From Polaromonas sp. SP1 (GTDB lineage: Bacteria > Pseudomonadota > Gammaproteobacteria > Burkholderiales > Burkholderiaceae_C), in contig NZ_CP031013.1 of the NCBI RefSeq assembly GCF_003711205.1, positions 2,088,501 to 2,152,500 on the forward strand: a stretch of 64,000 bases of DNA. Direction: 5' to 3'. Of this stretch, positions 51,227 through 59,822 are shown piece after piece. Every line of letters starts with the position of its first letter. Position 1 is the stretch's first letter. The position numbers were made by a program, and so were the translations under genes. Under the pieces are notes generated by a model, which worked only from the letters and a program-made list of their open reading frames with translations, did no database searches and was not told where the DNA came from.

Positions 51227-52729
51227 ATGACATTAAAGACCTCAACCGAACCTGTTTTCCTTTCCACCGGCATTTCAGGCCTGGACAACATCCTGGGCGG
51301 CGGCCTCATAAAAGACCGCATCTACCTCATCGAAGGTGAGCCAGGCACCGGAAAGACCACCACCGGCCTTCAATTCCTGGTCGAGGGCGCCCGACTAGGC
51401 GAGTCCGTCGTCTACATCACACTGGCCGAAACGGCGACGGAGCTGGCCGGGGTCGCCGAATCCCACGGCTGGGATATGGAAGGCATCCACATTCATGAGG
51501 TCCTTCCGTCGGAAAACCTGCTGACGCCCGAAGCGGAATACACCATGTTCCACCCCTCAGAGGTGGAAATGGGCACCACCACACAAATGATCCTGTCGGT
51601 GATTGAAGAGCGAAAACCGACCCGCGTGGTGATCGACTCGCTCTCGGAGCTGCAATTGCTGGCCGACACGCCGCTGCGCTACCGCCGCCAGGTGCTGGCG
51701 CTCAAGCAGTTCTTCGCCAGCCGTTCCTGCACCGTCATGCTGCTGGACGACCGCACGGCCGCCGGCATTGACCTTCAGGTGCGCTCCATCGCCCACGGCG
51801 TGATCACGCTGGACCAGTCCGTGAAGGACTACGGCGCCGAACGCCGGCGCGTGCGCGTGGTGAAGTACCGCGGCATCGCCTTTCGCGGCGGCATGCATGA
51901 CTACGACATCCAGTACGGCGGCCTCTCGGTGTACCCGCGCCTGGTGGCAGCCGAGTCACGGGTCATGGAAAAACGCGATCAGCTCAAAAGCGGCCTCACG
52001 GAGCTTGACGCGCTGCTGGGCGGCGGCCTGGAAGAAGGCACCAGCACGCTCATCGCCGGGCCGCCCGGCACCGGCAAGTCCTCGCTGGCGGCCCAGTTCG
52101 TCACGGCCGCCGCAGCGCGCGGGCAGTCCAGCGCCATGTTCCTGTTCGAAGAAGCCGCCAACAACCTGCTGAACCGAGCCGACGGCCTGGGCATGAAAAT
52201 CCGAGAGCCTTACGAACGCGGCACGCTGAGCATCCAGCAGATCGACCCGGCCGAGCTGTCTCCAGGCGAGTTCACCTCCGTGGTGTGCCAGGCGGCCGAC
52301 CGCGGCTGCAAAGTCGTCGTCATCGACAGCATCAACGGCTACCTCAACGCCATGCCGGACGAGCGTTTCCTGACCACCCATTTGCACGAATTGCTGACCT
52401 ACCTGGGCCAGCGCGGTGTGGTGACCATACTGATCGGCGTGCAGCAGGGCATGCTGGGCGGCCAGATGTCCACCACGGTGGATGCCAGTTACCTGGCCGA
52501 CAACGTGCTCATGCTGCGTTACTTCGAGCACGACGGCGAGGTCAAGCAGGCCGTGTCGGTGTTCAAAAAGCGCGGCAGCCTGCACGAGCGCACCATCCGC
52601 GAGTTTTCCATGTCCCGCAACGGCATTCACGTCGGCGCCCCGCTGCGCGGCTTCCGCGGCATCCTGACGGGAGTGCCTGTCTATGTCGGCAGTGATCCCG
52701 AACTCAATGCCTCCCGCGGAGTGAAATAG
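51227..52729 (+). CDS. KaiC-like double-domain ATPase
   Basis: A 500-residue tandem RecA/KaiC-type ATPase. Domain CI has Walker A GEPGTGKT (residues 37-44); domain CII has GPPGTGKS (278-285) and the EE pair in LFEEAANNLL. The C-terminal VSVFKKRGSLHERTIREFSM matches cyanobacterial KaiC. At the autophosphorylation pair (Ser431-Thr432 in KaiC) this protein has Ser421-Tyr422 within DASYLADN, so the Ser is kept and the Thr is replaced. No kaiA or kaiB is in the window. The stop codon abuts the GTG start of the hybrid kinase, so signalling to or from that kinase is likely. Confidence 0.9.
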   Translation: MTLKTSTEPVFLSTGISGLDNILGGGLIKDRIYLIEGEPGTGKTTTGLQFLVEGARLGESVVYITLAETATELAGVAESHGWDMEGIHIHEVLPSENLLTPEAEYTMFHPSEVEMGTTTQMILSVIEERKPTRVVIDSLSELQLLADTPLRYRRQVLALKQFFASRSCTVMLLDDRTAAGIDLQVRSIAHGVITLDQSVKDYGAERRRVRVVKYRGIAFRGGMHDYDIQYGGLSVYPRLVAAESRVMEKRDQLKSGLTELDALLGGGLEEGTSTLIAGPPGTGKSSLAAQFVTAAAARGQSSAMFLFEEAANNLLNRADGLGMKIREPYERGTLSIQQIDPAELSPGEFTSVVCQAADRGCKVVVIDSINGYLNAMPDERFLTTHLHELLTYLGQRGVVTILIGVQQGMLGGQMSTTVDASYLADNVLMLRYFEHDGEVKQAVSVFKKRGSLHERTIREFSMSRNGIHVGAPLRGFRGILTGVPVYVGSDPELNASRGVK

Positions 52730-54229
52730 GTGGAGCGGCGAATCGTCATTTGTGCGCCCACGGGGCGGGATGGGGCGCTGACCGCCAAAGTGCTGCAGTC
52801 GGTCGGCATCCACAGCATCGTGTGCGCCAACAGCGACGAACTCATGCAGCAACTGCCGCTGGGCGCGGGCGCCGTGCTGCTGGTGGAAGAGGTCGTCAGC
52901 GGCAGCGGCATGCGGCCCCTGGCCGAATACGTCGCCACCCAACCGACCTGGTCGGACATCCCCATCCTGCTGCTGACGCGCAGCGGCGCCGATTCGCTGG
53001 ATGTGCAGCGTGCTGTGGAGCACCTGGGCAATGTGACGCTGGTGGAGCGGCCGGTGCGCACCATTGCGCTCATTACCGCCACACGCTCGGCCGTACGGGC
53101 GCGTGAGCGGCAATACCAGGTTCGCGATGCCGACAAGCGCAAGGATGAATTCCTCGCCACGCTGGCCCATGAACTGCGCAACCCGCTGGCGCCCATCCGC
53201 ACGTCCATGGGCATCCTCAAGCACCTTTACCCGGAGTCGGGCCAGATCACGCAGGTGCGCAACGTGGTGGACCGCCAGGTCAGCCACCTGACGCGCCTGG
53301 TCGATGACCTGCTGGATGTGGCGCGTATCACCAGCGGCAAGGTCACGCTGAAAAAAGGGGAGATCACGCTGCAGTCGGTGGTCAACCATGCGGTGGAGAT
53401 CTCCGGCTCTGCCATGGAGAGCAAGCAGCACCGGCTGGAGGTGCAGGAGCCGGACACGCCCTATCTGCTCGACGCCGATCACGCGCGCCTGGTGCAAAGC
53501 GTGGCCAACCTGCTGGTCAACGCGGCCAAGTTCACCCCCCCGGGCGGGCACATTGTGTTGCGCGCGGAAGTGGAGGGCCCTGTCGTGACGTTCCGCGTCA
53601 CCGACAACGGCATCGGCCTGGAGCCGGCCTCGCTGGCGAAGATTTTTGACCTGTTTGTGCAGACGCCCGTGCCGGGCGAGGCGCCGACCGGCCTGGGCAT
53701 CGGCCTCAGCCTGGCCAGGCAGTTTGCCGGGATGCACGGCGGCACCATCCACGCCACCAGCGAAGGCCTGGGCCGCGGAAGCGAGTTTGTGCTGACGCTG
53801 CCGGTGGTGCTGCAGGCAGTGCCGCCTGCATTGGAATTGCCCGTGCCCGTGGCCGCCCCCGCCTTGCAAGGCAACGCCAAAAAAATCCTGATCGTCGACG
53901 ACAACGTGGACGCTGCCAACACCCTGGCGGCCTTGTTGGGAATGGACGGGTTTGCCGTGACCACCGCGTATGACGGTGTCGCCGCCGTGGCCGCCGCCCA
54001 GGCCGGCACGCCGGACGTGGTTGTCATGGACATCGGCATGCCCGGCATGAACGGCTATGACGCGGCCCGCCTGATGCGGCAGCAGCCCCACAGCGACAAA
54101 ATGGTGCTCGTCGCGCTGACGGGCTGGGGGCAGTCGACCGACAAAACCCTGGCCGCCCAGGCAGGGTTTAACCACCACCTGGTCAAGCCGGTGGATTACG
54201 AGAGCCTGATGTCTTGCCTGGTGGCCTGA
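52730..54229 (+). CDS. Hybrid sensor histidine kinase/response regulator
   Basis: A 499-residue protein starting at GTG immediately after the KaiC-like stop. Residues 1-120 form a degenerate receiver-like domain lacking the phosphoacceptor Asp (LLVEEVV where D would be). HisKA follows with the phosphoacceptor His147 in TLAHELRNPLAPIR. The ATPase has NLLVNAAKFTP and GTGLGIGLSLA-like boxes (GLGIGLSLARQFAGMHGG). A C-terminal receiver has ILIVDDN and the acceptor Asp434 in VVMDIGMPG. No membrane segment is present, so it is cytoplasmic. Confidence 0.92.
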   Translation: MERRIVICAPTGRDGALTAKVLQSVGIHSIVCANSDELMQQLPLGAGAVLLVEEVVSGSGMRPLAEYVATQPTWSDIPILLLTRSGADSLDVQRAVEHLGNVTLVERPVRTIALITATRSAVRARERQYQVRDADKRKDEFLATLAHELRNPLAPIRTSMGILKHLYPESGQITQVRNVVDRQVSHLTRLVDDLLDVARITSGKVTLKKGEITLQSVVNHAVEISGSAMESKQHRLEVQEPDTPYLLDADHARLVQSVANLLVNAAKFTPPGGHIVLRAEVEGPVVTFRVTDNGIGLEPASLAKIFDLFVQTPVPGEAPTGLGIGLSLARQFAGMHGGTIHATSEGLGRGSEFVLTLPVVLQAVPPALELPVPVAAPALQGNAKKILIVDDNVDAANTLAALLGMDGFAVTTAYDGVAAVAAAQAGTPDVVVMDIGMPGMNGYDAARLMRQQPHSDKMVLVALTGWGQSTDKTLAAQAGFNHHLVKPVDYESLMSCLVA

Positions 54230-54648
54230 CGATGGAAAGTGCAATCCTGCGCATGGCGGCCTGATTCAGGCTTGTCCTACACACATTTCCTATCCCGCTG
54301 ACGGCGGGCGGATGGGCGCACCCCTAAAGTCAAAACCCAGCTACTCAAAGCCATACCGGCGCCACCATGTTCCTCGACATCTTTCCCATGCACGAGCCGC
54401 ACGCCCGACCTGCCCGGCCTGCCCGTGAACCTGCTGCAGAAACGGCAAAGTCCCGCAGCGCCTGGCCATTTATTGTGGCGGGCAAGAGCGCCACTGAGCC
54501 GCGTCCCGCATGGGGTTCGATGGCGGCCGTGCGCCCGGCGCCTGCGTCCGCATTGGCTGCCCCGGACACCAGCAGCTTTGTCACCTGACGTCCAGCGCCG
54601 TCTGCACCCTAGAACCAGCAAGACCAGCAAGACCAGCAAGGACACACG
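54230..54648. other. Intergenic region with only a doubtful small frame
   Basis: 419 bases. Besides the tandem repeat near its end it contains one 73-codon frame (54367-54588, MFLDIFPMHEPHARPARPAR at the start) with no ribosome-binding site and no recognisable domain. I do not call it as a gene but it cannot be excluded. Confidence 0.4.
54612..54640 (+). repeat. Short tandem repeat, 9-bp unit x3
   Basis: AAGACCAGC-type units repeat three times, ending in the AAGGA that serves as ribosome-binding site of the small gene at 54649. Confidence 0.8.
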
Positions 54649-54867
54649 ATGAGTTCCAGACACCCTGTTGATCCCGGGAGCGACGCAAACAACCGAAAGA
54701 AAAAGCCGGCCGAAACCCCCGCCGCAAGGCCGGACCCGGCCTCTGCCGAGGAATACGGCAAAGAGGGCACGAACAAAACCATTGCGCAGCCCAAACCCGA
54801 CAACGCCCCTTCAGAAGAATTGGGCAATACCCCGCACGTCGAAAAAACCCCTTACACCCGCGGTTGA
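54649..54867 (+). CDS. Small hydrophilic, probably disordered protein
   Basis: A 72-residue protein (MSSRHPVDPGSDANNRKKKP at the start) rich in Pro, Lys, Glu, Asn and Asp with almost no hydrophobic residues. AAGGA lies seven bases before the ATG. No family is recognised. Its composition is that of intrinsically disordered, stress-related small proteins, but that is inference. It lies between two histidine kinase genes. Confidence 0.5.
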   Translation: MSSRHPVDPGSDANNRKKKPAETPAARPDPASAEEYGKEGTNKTIAQPKPDNAPSEELGNTPHVEKTPYTRG

Positions 54868-54890
54868 CCCGGCCGCGACGGCGGCTAGCT

Positions 54891-56246
54891 TCAAGCGTGC
54901 GAAATTGCCTTGCGCAGGACGGCCAAGGGCAGCGTCGCCATGATGGTGGTGCCGCCGTCCGTCGTGATGTCCAGCCGGCCGCCCGAGGCCTCCACCCGGT
55001 GGCGCATGCCCTGCAGGCCGTGGGCCGAGATTTGCACCGTTTTCGGATCAAACCCCTTGCCGTCGTCGCGGACCGACACGGTGATGTGGTCCTTGTAAGC
55101 CAGCAGGTTGATTTCCACGTTGCTTGCCTCGGCGTATTTGGCGATGTTGGTCAGCGCCTCCTGGATCAGGCGGTAGACCGTCAGCTGTATGGTCTCGTCC
55201 AGCTCGGCCGGCTCGAGGTTGACCGTGATGTCCAGGCCCGAGCGCTGGCCGAACTCCCGCGTCAGGATCTCCAGCGTCGGCACCAGGCCCAGGTTGGACA
55301 GCGTCGAAGGGCGAAGGTCTTCGATGATCCGCCGCTTCAGCGCAATGCCGCTGTTCAGGGTTTCGGTCAGGTGGTCGATGCGCGAGGGCAGGTCGCCAGG
55401 GTCGCCGGCTACTTTGGCTTTGATGCGCGCCACGTCCAGCTTGGCGGCCGTGAGCAGCGCGCCCAGCTCGTCGTGCAGCTCGCGCGCCAGGTGGGCCCGC
55501 TCTTCTTCCCGTATCTGCTGCAGGTGCGTGGCCAGTTCAGTCAGTCGGGCAGTTCGCTCCCGGACCTGGATGTCCAGCAGGTCGCGCTCGGACTGCAGGG
55601 CGAGTTGCTGGCGCTGGCCTGCCAGGTTCAGGGCGGCGGTCTGGCGCAGGTAGAGCCAGAAAGCCGCAAAGGCGACAGCCGCGACCAGCGTGATGCCCAG
55701 GCGCGACAGAAACAGTGAGCGGCGAACCTCGGCATAGCCGGCGCTGGTCTGCTGGTCGCTTTCCTCGACCAGCTGGCCGGCAAAAGTGCGTATGGCGTCC
55801 ATCTGCTCCTTGCCCACCTCGGTATTCAATACAAAGCGCCAGGCGTCGTCTTTGCCCTCGTTTTTCATGCGGATGGACAAATCCATTTCCGCCAGCTTGC
55901 GCTGAACCGTACGCCCCAGCCGCGCCAGCGTGCCGATCTGGCCGGGCTTGAGGACGTACAGCTCCCGAAGCTGGTCCTGCGTCTGGCCGATATCCGCAAC
56001 GGCTGCCTTGTAGGGTTCCAGGTAGGCCGTGTTGTCCGACAGCAGATAGCCCCGGTGGCCGCTTTCAGCGTCCAGCACGTCGCGCAGCAGCCGCTGGACG
56101 TGGCTGCGCGCCGCATGGGCCTGCGCGATGTCATCCATCGCGTCCACGGATTTGTCATAGGCCAGCTCGCTGATGCCGATCAGGGCGAACACCGCGAACA
56201 ATGCGGCGGCGATATTGACGGCCATTTTGGGAGGAGTGCGTGGCAT
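54891..56246 (-). CDS. CHASE3-domain sensor histidine kinase (NarL-type)
   Basis: A 451-residue membrane kinase. Helix 1 is VNIAAALFAVFALIGISELA; a periplasmic CHASE3-like domain (LLRDVLDAESGHRGYLLSDN) follows; helix 2 is LGITLVAAVAFAAFWLYL near residue 190. HisKA_3 has the acceptor His in HLARELHDELGALLTAAKLD, and the ATPase has QEALTNIAKYAEASN and DDGKGFDP. NarL-type response regulators are the usual partner; none is adjacent. The ATG at 56246 puts the signal-anchor helix in place. Confidence 0.9.
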   Translation of the reverse strand: MPRTPPKMAVNIAAALFAVFALIGISELAYDKSVDAMDDIAQAHAARSHVQRLLRDVLDAESGHRGYLLSDNTAYLEPYKAAVADIGQTQDQLRELYVLKPGQIGTLARLGRTVQRKLAEMDLSIRMKNEGKDDAWRFVLNTEVGKEQMDAIRTFAGQLVEESDQQTSAGYAEVRRSLFLSRLGITLVAAVAFAAFWLYLRQTAALNLAGQRQQLALQSERDLLDIQVRERTARLTELATHLQQIREEERAHLARELHDELGALLTAAKLDVARIKAKVAGDPGDLPSRIDHLTETLNSGIALKRRIIEDLRPSTLSNLGLVPTLEILTREFGQRSGLDITVNLEPAELDETIQLTVYRLIQEALTNIAKYAEASNVEINLLAYKDHITVSVRDDGKGFDPKTVQISAHGLQGMRHRVEASGGRLDITTDGGTTIMATLPLAVLRKAISHA

Positions 56247-56336
56247 GGGGGCTTTCGTGAAAGTTGACGAAAAACGGCGCTGCCGCCCGGACGGATACTT
56301 GCCCAAAATTGTAGTGGCCGCCTCTGAAAACACGCA

Positions 56337-56361
56337 TGAAAAAAGCCACCCGAAGGTGGCT
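56337..56361 (-). terminator. Terminator downstream of metK
   Basis: Minus-strand AGCCACC-TTCG-GGTGGCT followed by TTTTTC. It lies about 260 bases beyond the metK stop, after the duplicated 3' segment. Confidence 0.75.
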
Positions 56362-56510
56362 TTGTGTTGCAGGTGTTTTGCGGGCTGCGGTGTAGGACGT
56401 TGCGCTTGGGCGGGCTCCACGTTAGCTTCGGCACCGGGCCTTTGGCCCTTAACTTCGCGATGCGACGTTAGCCTGCGCTGAAGAACCGAACCGCGCGATG
56501 CGCGGCGGCC

Positions 56511-56556
56511 TTACAGGCCGGCTGCAGCCTTAAGGGCTGCAGCTTTATGGTGACCG
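56511..56556 (-). repeat. Duplicated 3' end of metK
   Basis: The minus strand reads HKAAALKAAAGL and a TAA stop, closely matching the true MetK end [12 protein letters not shown] at 56620-56658. Bases CCTTACAG at the stop side and GCTTTAT at the other side are shared. It is a short displaced copy about 110 bases from the real 3' end. Confidence 0.55.
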
Positions 56557-56619
56557 CATCACATTGCTGCGCAATATGAGCGTTCCCCAAAGCGCAAGAG
56601 GAGCTTCGCTCCGCGGTCC

Positions 56620-57801
56620 TTACAGACCCGCCGCTGCACGCAGCGCTTGAGCTTTATCAGTCCGCTCCCACGTGAACTCCGGCTCATCGCGGCCGAAGTG
56701 GCCGTAGGCCGCGGTTTTTTCGTAGATGGGGCGCAGCAGGTCCAGCATCTGGATGATGCCCTTGGGGCGCAGGTCGAAGTGCTCCTGCACGAGTGCCGAG
56801 AGTTTTTCGTCGGAGATCACGCCGGTGCCTTCGGTGTACACGGTCACATTCATCGGCTTGGCAACGCCGATGGCGTAGGCCACCTGGATCTGGCACTGGC
56901 GAGCCAGGCCTGCGGCGACGATGTTCTTGGCCACGTAGCGGGCGGCGTAGGCGGCCGAGCGGTCCACCTTGCTGGGGTCTTTGCCGCTGAAGGCGCCGCC
57001 GCCGTGCGGGCAGGCGCCGCCGTAGGTGTCGACGATGATCTTGCGGCCGGTCAGGCCGCAATCGCCTTGCGGGCCGCCGATGACAAAGCGGCCGGTCGGG
57101 TTGATCAGGTAGCGCGTGTCCTTGAGCCACTCTTTGGGCAGCACGGGTTTGATGATTTCTTCAATGATGGCTTCGTTGAACGAGGCCTTCATCTTGTGGG
57201 CGGTTTCGCTCTGGTCGGGGCTGTGCTGGGTCGACAGCACCACGGTGTCGATGCTGTGCGGCTTGCCGTCGACATAACGCATCGTGACCTGGCTCTTGGC
57301 GTCGGGGCGCAGGAAAGGCAGGCGGCCGTCCTTGCGTAGCTGGGCCTGGCGCTCGACGAGGCGGTGCGCGTAATAAATGGGCGCGGGCATCAGGTCGGGC
57401 GTTTCGTCGCAGGCGTAACCGAACATCAGGCCCTGGTCGCCGGCGCCGATGTTCAGGTGGTCGTCGGAGGCGTGGTCCACGCCCTGGGCGATGTCGTTGG
57501 ACTGCTTGTCGTAGCAGACCATGACGGCGCAGCCCTTGTAGTCGATGCCGTAGTCGGTGTTGTCGTAGCCGATGCGCTTGATGGTGTCGCGTGCGACCTG
57601 GATGTAGTCGACATGCGCGTTGGTGGTGATTTCGCCGGCCAGCACGACCAGGCCGGTGTTGGTCAGGGTTTCGGCGGCGACGCGGCTGCGCGGGTCCTGC
57701 TTGAAGATCGCGTCGAGAATCGCGTCGGAAATCTGGTCCGCGACCTTGTCGGGATGGCCTTCAGAGACGGATTCGGATGTAAAGAGAAAATCGTTCGCCA
57801 T
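56620..57801 (-). CDS. metK: S-adenosylmethionine synthase
   Basis: A 393-residue Met[21 protein letters not shown] at the start, [20 protein letters not shown] (hexapeptide region) and [20 protein letters not shown] are diagnostic. It makes AdoMet from methionine and ATP. It is divergent from the acyltransferase pair; a TATAAT at 57919-57924 on the minus strand is a plausible -10 element with a leader of about 115 bases. I do not recognise a known AdoMet riboswitch in that leader. Confidence 0.97.
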   Translation of the reverse strand: MANDFLFTSESVSEGHPDKVADQISDAILDAIFKQDPRSRVAAETLTNTGLVVLAGEITTNAHVDYIQVARDTIKRIGYDNTDYGIDYKGCAVMVCYDKQSNDIAQGVDHASDDHLNIGAGDQGLMFGYACDETPDLMPAPIYYAHRLVERQAQLRKDGRLPFLRPDAKSQVTMRYVDGKPHSIDTVVLSTQHSPDQSETAHKMKASFNEAIIEEIIKPVLPKEWLKDTRYLINPTGRFVIGGPQGDCGLTGRKIIVDTYGGACPHGGGAFSGKDPSKVDRSAAYAARYVAKNIVAAGLARQCQIQVAYAIGVAKPMNVTVYTEGTGVISDEKLSALVQEHFDLRPKGIIQMLDLLRPIYEKTAAYGHFGRDEPEFTWERTDKAQALRAAAGL

Positions 57802-57977
57802 TGCGTACACTCCATGAAGTTTGTCGGCGCGTTGCCGGCTGGAATGCTTCGGCGAACGCTTTAGCAGTTTGGTTTAATGTCGCCCTGCAAGTTGTTCAGT
57901 AACTCGGCGACAGCCCCGATTATAAGACGGTCCTCCGGGGGCCGGATTGGCCCTTCAATACCCCTTTCACCTGTCTG

Positions 57978-58841
57978 ATGCTCTGGTTGTTCCGTTTCCT
58001 CGCCCTCTGGCCGCTGGCTGCCCTGCATGCGGCGGGCGGCGCGCTGGGCTGGCTGGTGTGGGCCCTGAGCCCGCGCTACCGCGCGCAGTTCCGGGCGCAT
58101 GTGGCGCAAGCCGGCCTGCCGTTTGAGGTGGCCCGGCCGGCGATTGCCGAAGCCGGGCGTTTTATCGCCGAGCTGCCCAAGCTCTGGATGCGGCCGGCCG
58201 ATGAGTCGTGCCTGGGCAATGTGCGGGTGGAAGGCCAGACCCATGCCGAGAGCGCTTTTGCGCAGGGCCGTGGCGTGATTTTTTTCGGCCCCCACTGCGG
58301 CAGTTTTGAGCTGGGCCCGCAGGCGCTGGCCGAGCTTTACGGCCCCATCACCGCCATCTACCGGCCCGCGCGCAAGGCCTGGCTGGCCCGGCTGGAACGC
58401 CTGGCCCGCGACCGCGCCCACCTCACCGTCGTGCCGGCTTCCCTGGCCGGCATCCGCCTGATGCACAAAACCCTCAAGGCCAACCAGGCCGTGGCGCTGC
58501 TGACCGACCAGGTGCCGCCCGAGGGTTTGGGTGTGTGGGCGCCGTTCTTCGGCAAACCGGCTTACACCATGACGCTGGCGGCGCGGCTGGCGCTGCAAAG
58601 CGGGGCGGTGCTGCTGCCGGTGAGCTGCGAGCGCCTCGCGCACGGCAAAGGTTATTTCCTCAAGATCTGGCCGGCGGTAGAAGGCGTGCAGCCTGCCGAT
58701 TCCGGCAAGGCTGGAGCCGACCTGCTGCAGCGCGTGACGGCGATCAACCGGGCGATTGAAGCCATCGTGCTGAGCCAGCCGGGCCAGTACCTCTGGGGCT
58801 ACGCCCGCTACAAGACACCACGCAAGGAAGCCTCCCTTTGA
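57978..58841 (+). CDS. LpxL/HtrB-family lipid A acyltransferase 1
   Basis: A 287-residue inner-membrane acyltransferase. An N-terminal hydrophobic helix (LFRFLALWPLAALHAAGGAL) precedes the HX4E catalytic motif in FFGPHCGSFELGP near residue 100-112; AIYRPARKAWLARLERLA and LLTDQVPPEGLGVWAPFFGK are the family's substrate and DQ-containing blocks. It should transfer a secondary acyl chain to lipid A precursor. The next acyltransferase start overlaps its stop by four bases. Confidence 0.9.
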   Translation: MLWLFRFLALWPLAALHAAGGALGWLVWALSPRYRAQFRAHVAQAGLPFEVARPAIAEAGRFIAELPKLWMRPADESCLGNVRVEGQTHAESAFAQGRGVIFFGPHCGSFELGPQALAELYGPITAIYRPARKAWLARLERLARDRAHLTVVPASLAGIRLMHKTLKANQAVALLTDQVPPEGLGVWAPFFGKPAYTMTLAARLALQSGAVLLPVSCERLAHGKGYFLKIWPAVEGVQPADSGKAGADLLQRVTAINRAIEAIVLSQPGQYLWGYARYKTPRKEASL

Positions 58842-59734
58842 AGACCGTTCGACAGATGGCCAGCCGGCTTGTGACCCGCGGCGGCATTGCGTTCATGCAG
58901 GTGCTGGCGCTGGTGCCGCTTTCCGTGACGCGCGGCCTGGGCGTGGTGCTCGGCTGGGTGTTGTATGCGGTGGTGGGCTCGCGCCGGCGTGTGGTCGGCG
59001 CCAACTTTGCGCTGTGCTTTCCTGAACTGTCAGCCGATGCGCGGCGCAAGCTCACGGTGCAGACCTTTGTTTACTTCGCCCAGGCCTGGCTGGACCGCGC
59101 CTGGCTGTGGCATGCGCCCAAGGCCTGGGTGCAGCGGCGCGTGCAGGTGACGGGTGCTCTGCAAGAGCTGCAGGGCAATGCGCCCACGCTGATTTTTTTG
59201 CCGCACTTCTTCGGTCTGGACGCGGCCTGGGCCGGTGTGGCGCTGCAGATGCCGCGGCCGTCAACCACCATTTACACCGACCAGTCCAACAAGCTAATCG
59301 ACCGCTGGATCCTGCGCGGCCGGCGGCGTTTCGGCAACCTGCGGCTGTTTGGCCGCGCGGCCGGCGTCAAGCCCATCGTGGCGGCGCTGCGTGAAGGCCA
59401 GCCGCTGTATTTGCTGCCCGACATGGATTTCGGCCCGGATGACTCGGTGTTTGTGCCTTTTTATGGCCTGCCGACGGCAACCGTGCCGTCACTGTCGCGC
59501 TTTGCCAGACTGGGCCGCGCCAAGGTCTTGCCGCTGCTGCCGCGCATCACGCCCACCGGTTACGAGGTGCAGGTGCTGCCGGCCTGGACGGACTTTCCGA
59601 CCGACGACGCGGTGGCCGATACCGCGCTGATGAACGCGCGGCTGGAGGACTACATCAACACCATGCCGGCGCAGTACTACTGGGTGCACAAGCGCTTCAA
59701 GACCCGGCCTGAAGGTGAGCCTTCGCTCTATTGA
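58838..59734 (+). CDS. LpxL/HtrB-family lipid A acyltransferase 2
   Basis: A 298-residue paralogue of the preceding protein with the HX4D motif in FLPHFFGLDAAWA near residue 125. TIYTDQSNKLIDRWILRGRR and LLPDMDFGPDDSVFVPFYGL correspond to the conserved substrate blocks. Two adjacent, translationally coupled acyltransferases probably add the two secondary acyl chains of lipid A in sequence. The start is the TTG at 58838-58840, overlapping the upstream TGA. Confidence 0.9.
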   Translation: MKTVRQMASRLVTRGGIAFMQVLALVPLSVTRGLGVVLGWVLYAVVGSRRRVVGANFALCFPELSADARRKLTVQTFVYFAQAWLDRAWLWHAPKAWVQRRVQVTGALQELQGNAPTLIFLPHFFGLDAAWAGVALQMPRPSTTIYTDQSNKLIDRWILRGRRRFGNLRLFGRAAGVKPIVAALREGQPLYLLPDMDFGPDDSVFVPFYGLPTATVPSLSRFARLGRAKVLPLLPRITPTGYEVQVLPAWTDFPTDDAVADTALMNARLEDYINTMPAQYYWVHKRFKTRPEGEPSLY

Positions 59735-59760
59735 AGCGCGGTCGCGGGGTTGCGGGAAAT

Positions 59761-59821
59761 TTAAGAAAATAGGCATCCAGCCCAATCCCTGTCTTGGGAT
59801 ATTGCTATCTATTTGATAGCG
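59761..59821 (+). repeat. Interspersed repeat copy 11 (forward)
   Basis: TTAAGAAAATAGGCATCCAG, then CCCAATCCCTGTCTTGGGAT, then ATTGCTATCTATTTGATAGC. It ends two bases before the stop codon of the alpha/beta hydrolase and forms an inverted pair with copy 12. Confidence 0.85.
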
Positions 59822-59822
59822 C

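Larger units (their letters stand above)
56247..56619. other. Intergenic region between the kinase and metK
   Basis: 373 bases with several hairpins: the metK terminator near 56340, a GGGCC-TTT-GGCCC stem, CGCGCGATGCGCGG, and a duplicated metK 3' end at 56511-56556. No gene was recognised. Confidence 0.5.

Noticed and set aside
54367..54588. A 73-codon open frame between the hybrid kinase and the small disordered protein.
   Set aside because: No ribosome-binding site, arginine/alanine/proline composition typical of chance frames in high-GC DNA, no recognisable motif.
57802..57977. Possible AdoMet or SAH riboswitch in the metK leader.
   Set aside because: I could not match the pairing or conserved bases of known SAM or SAH aptamers; only generic GC-rich stems are visible.
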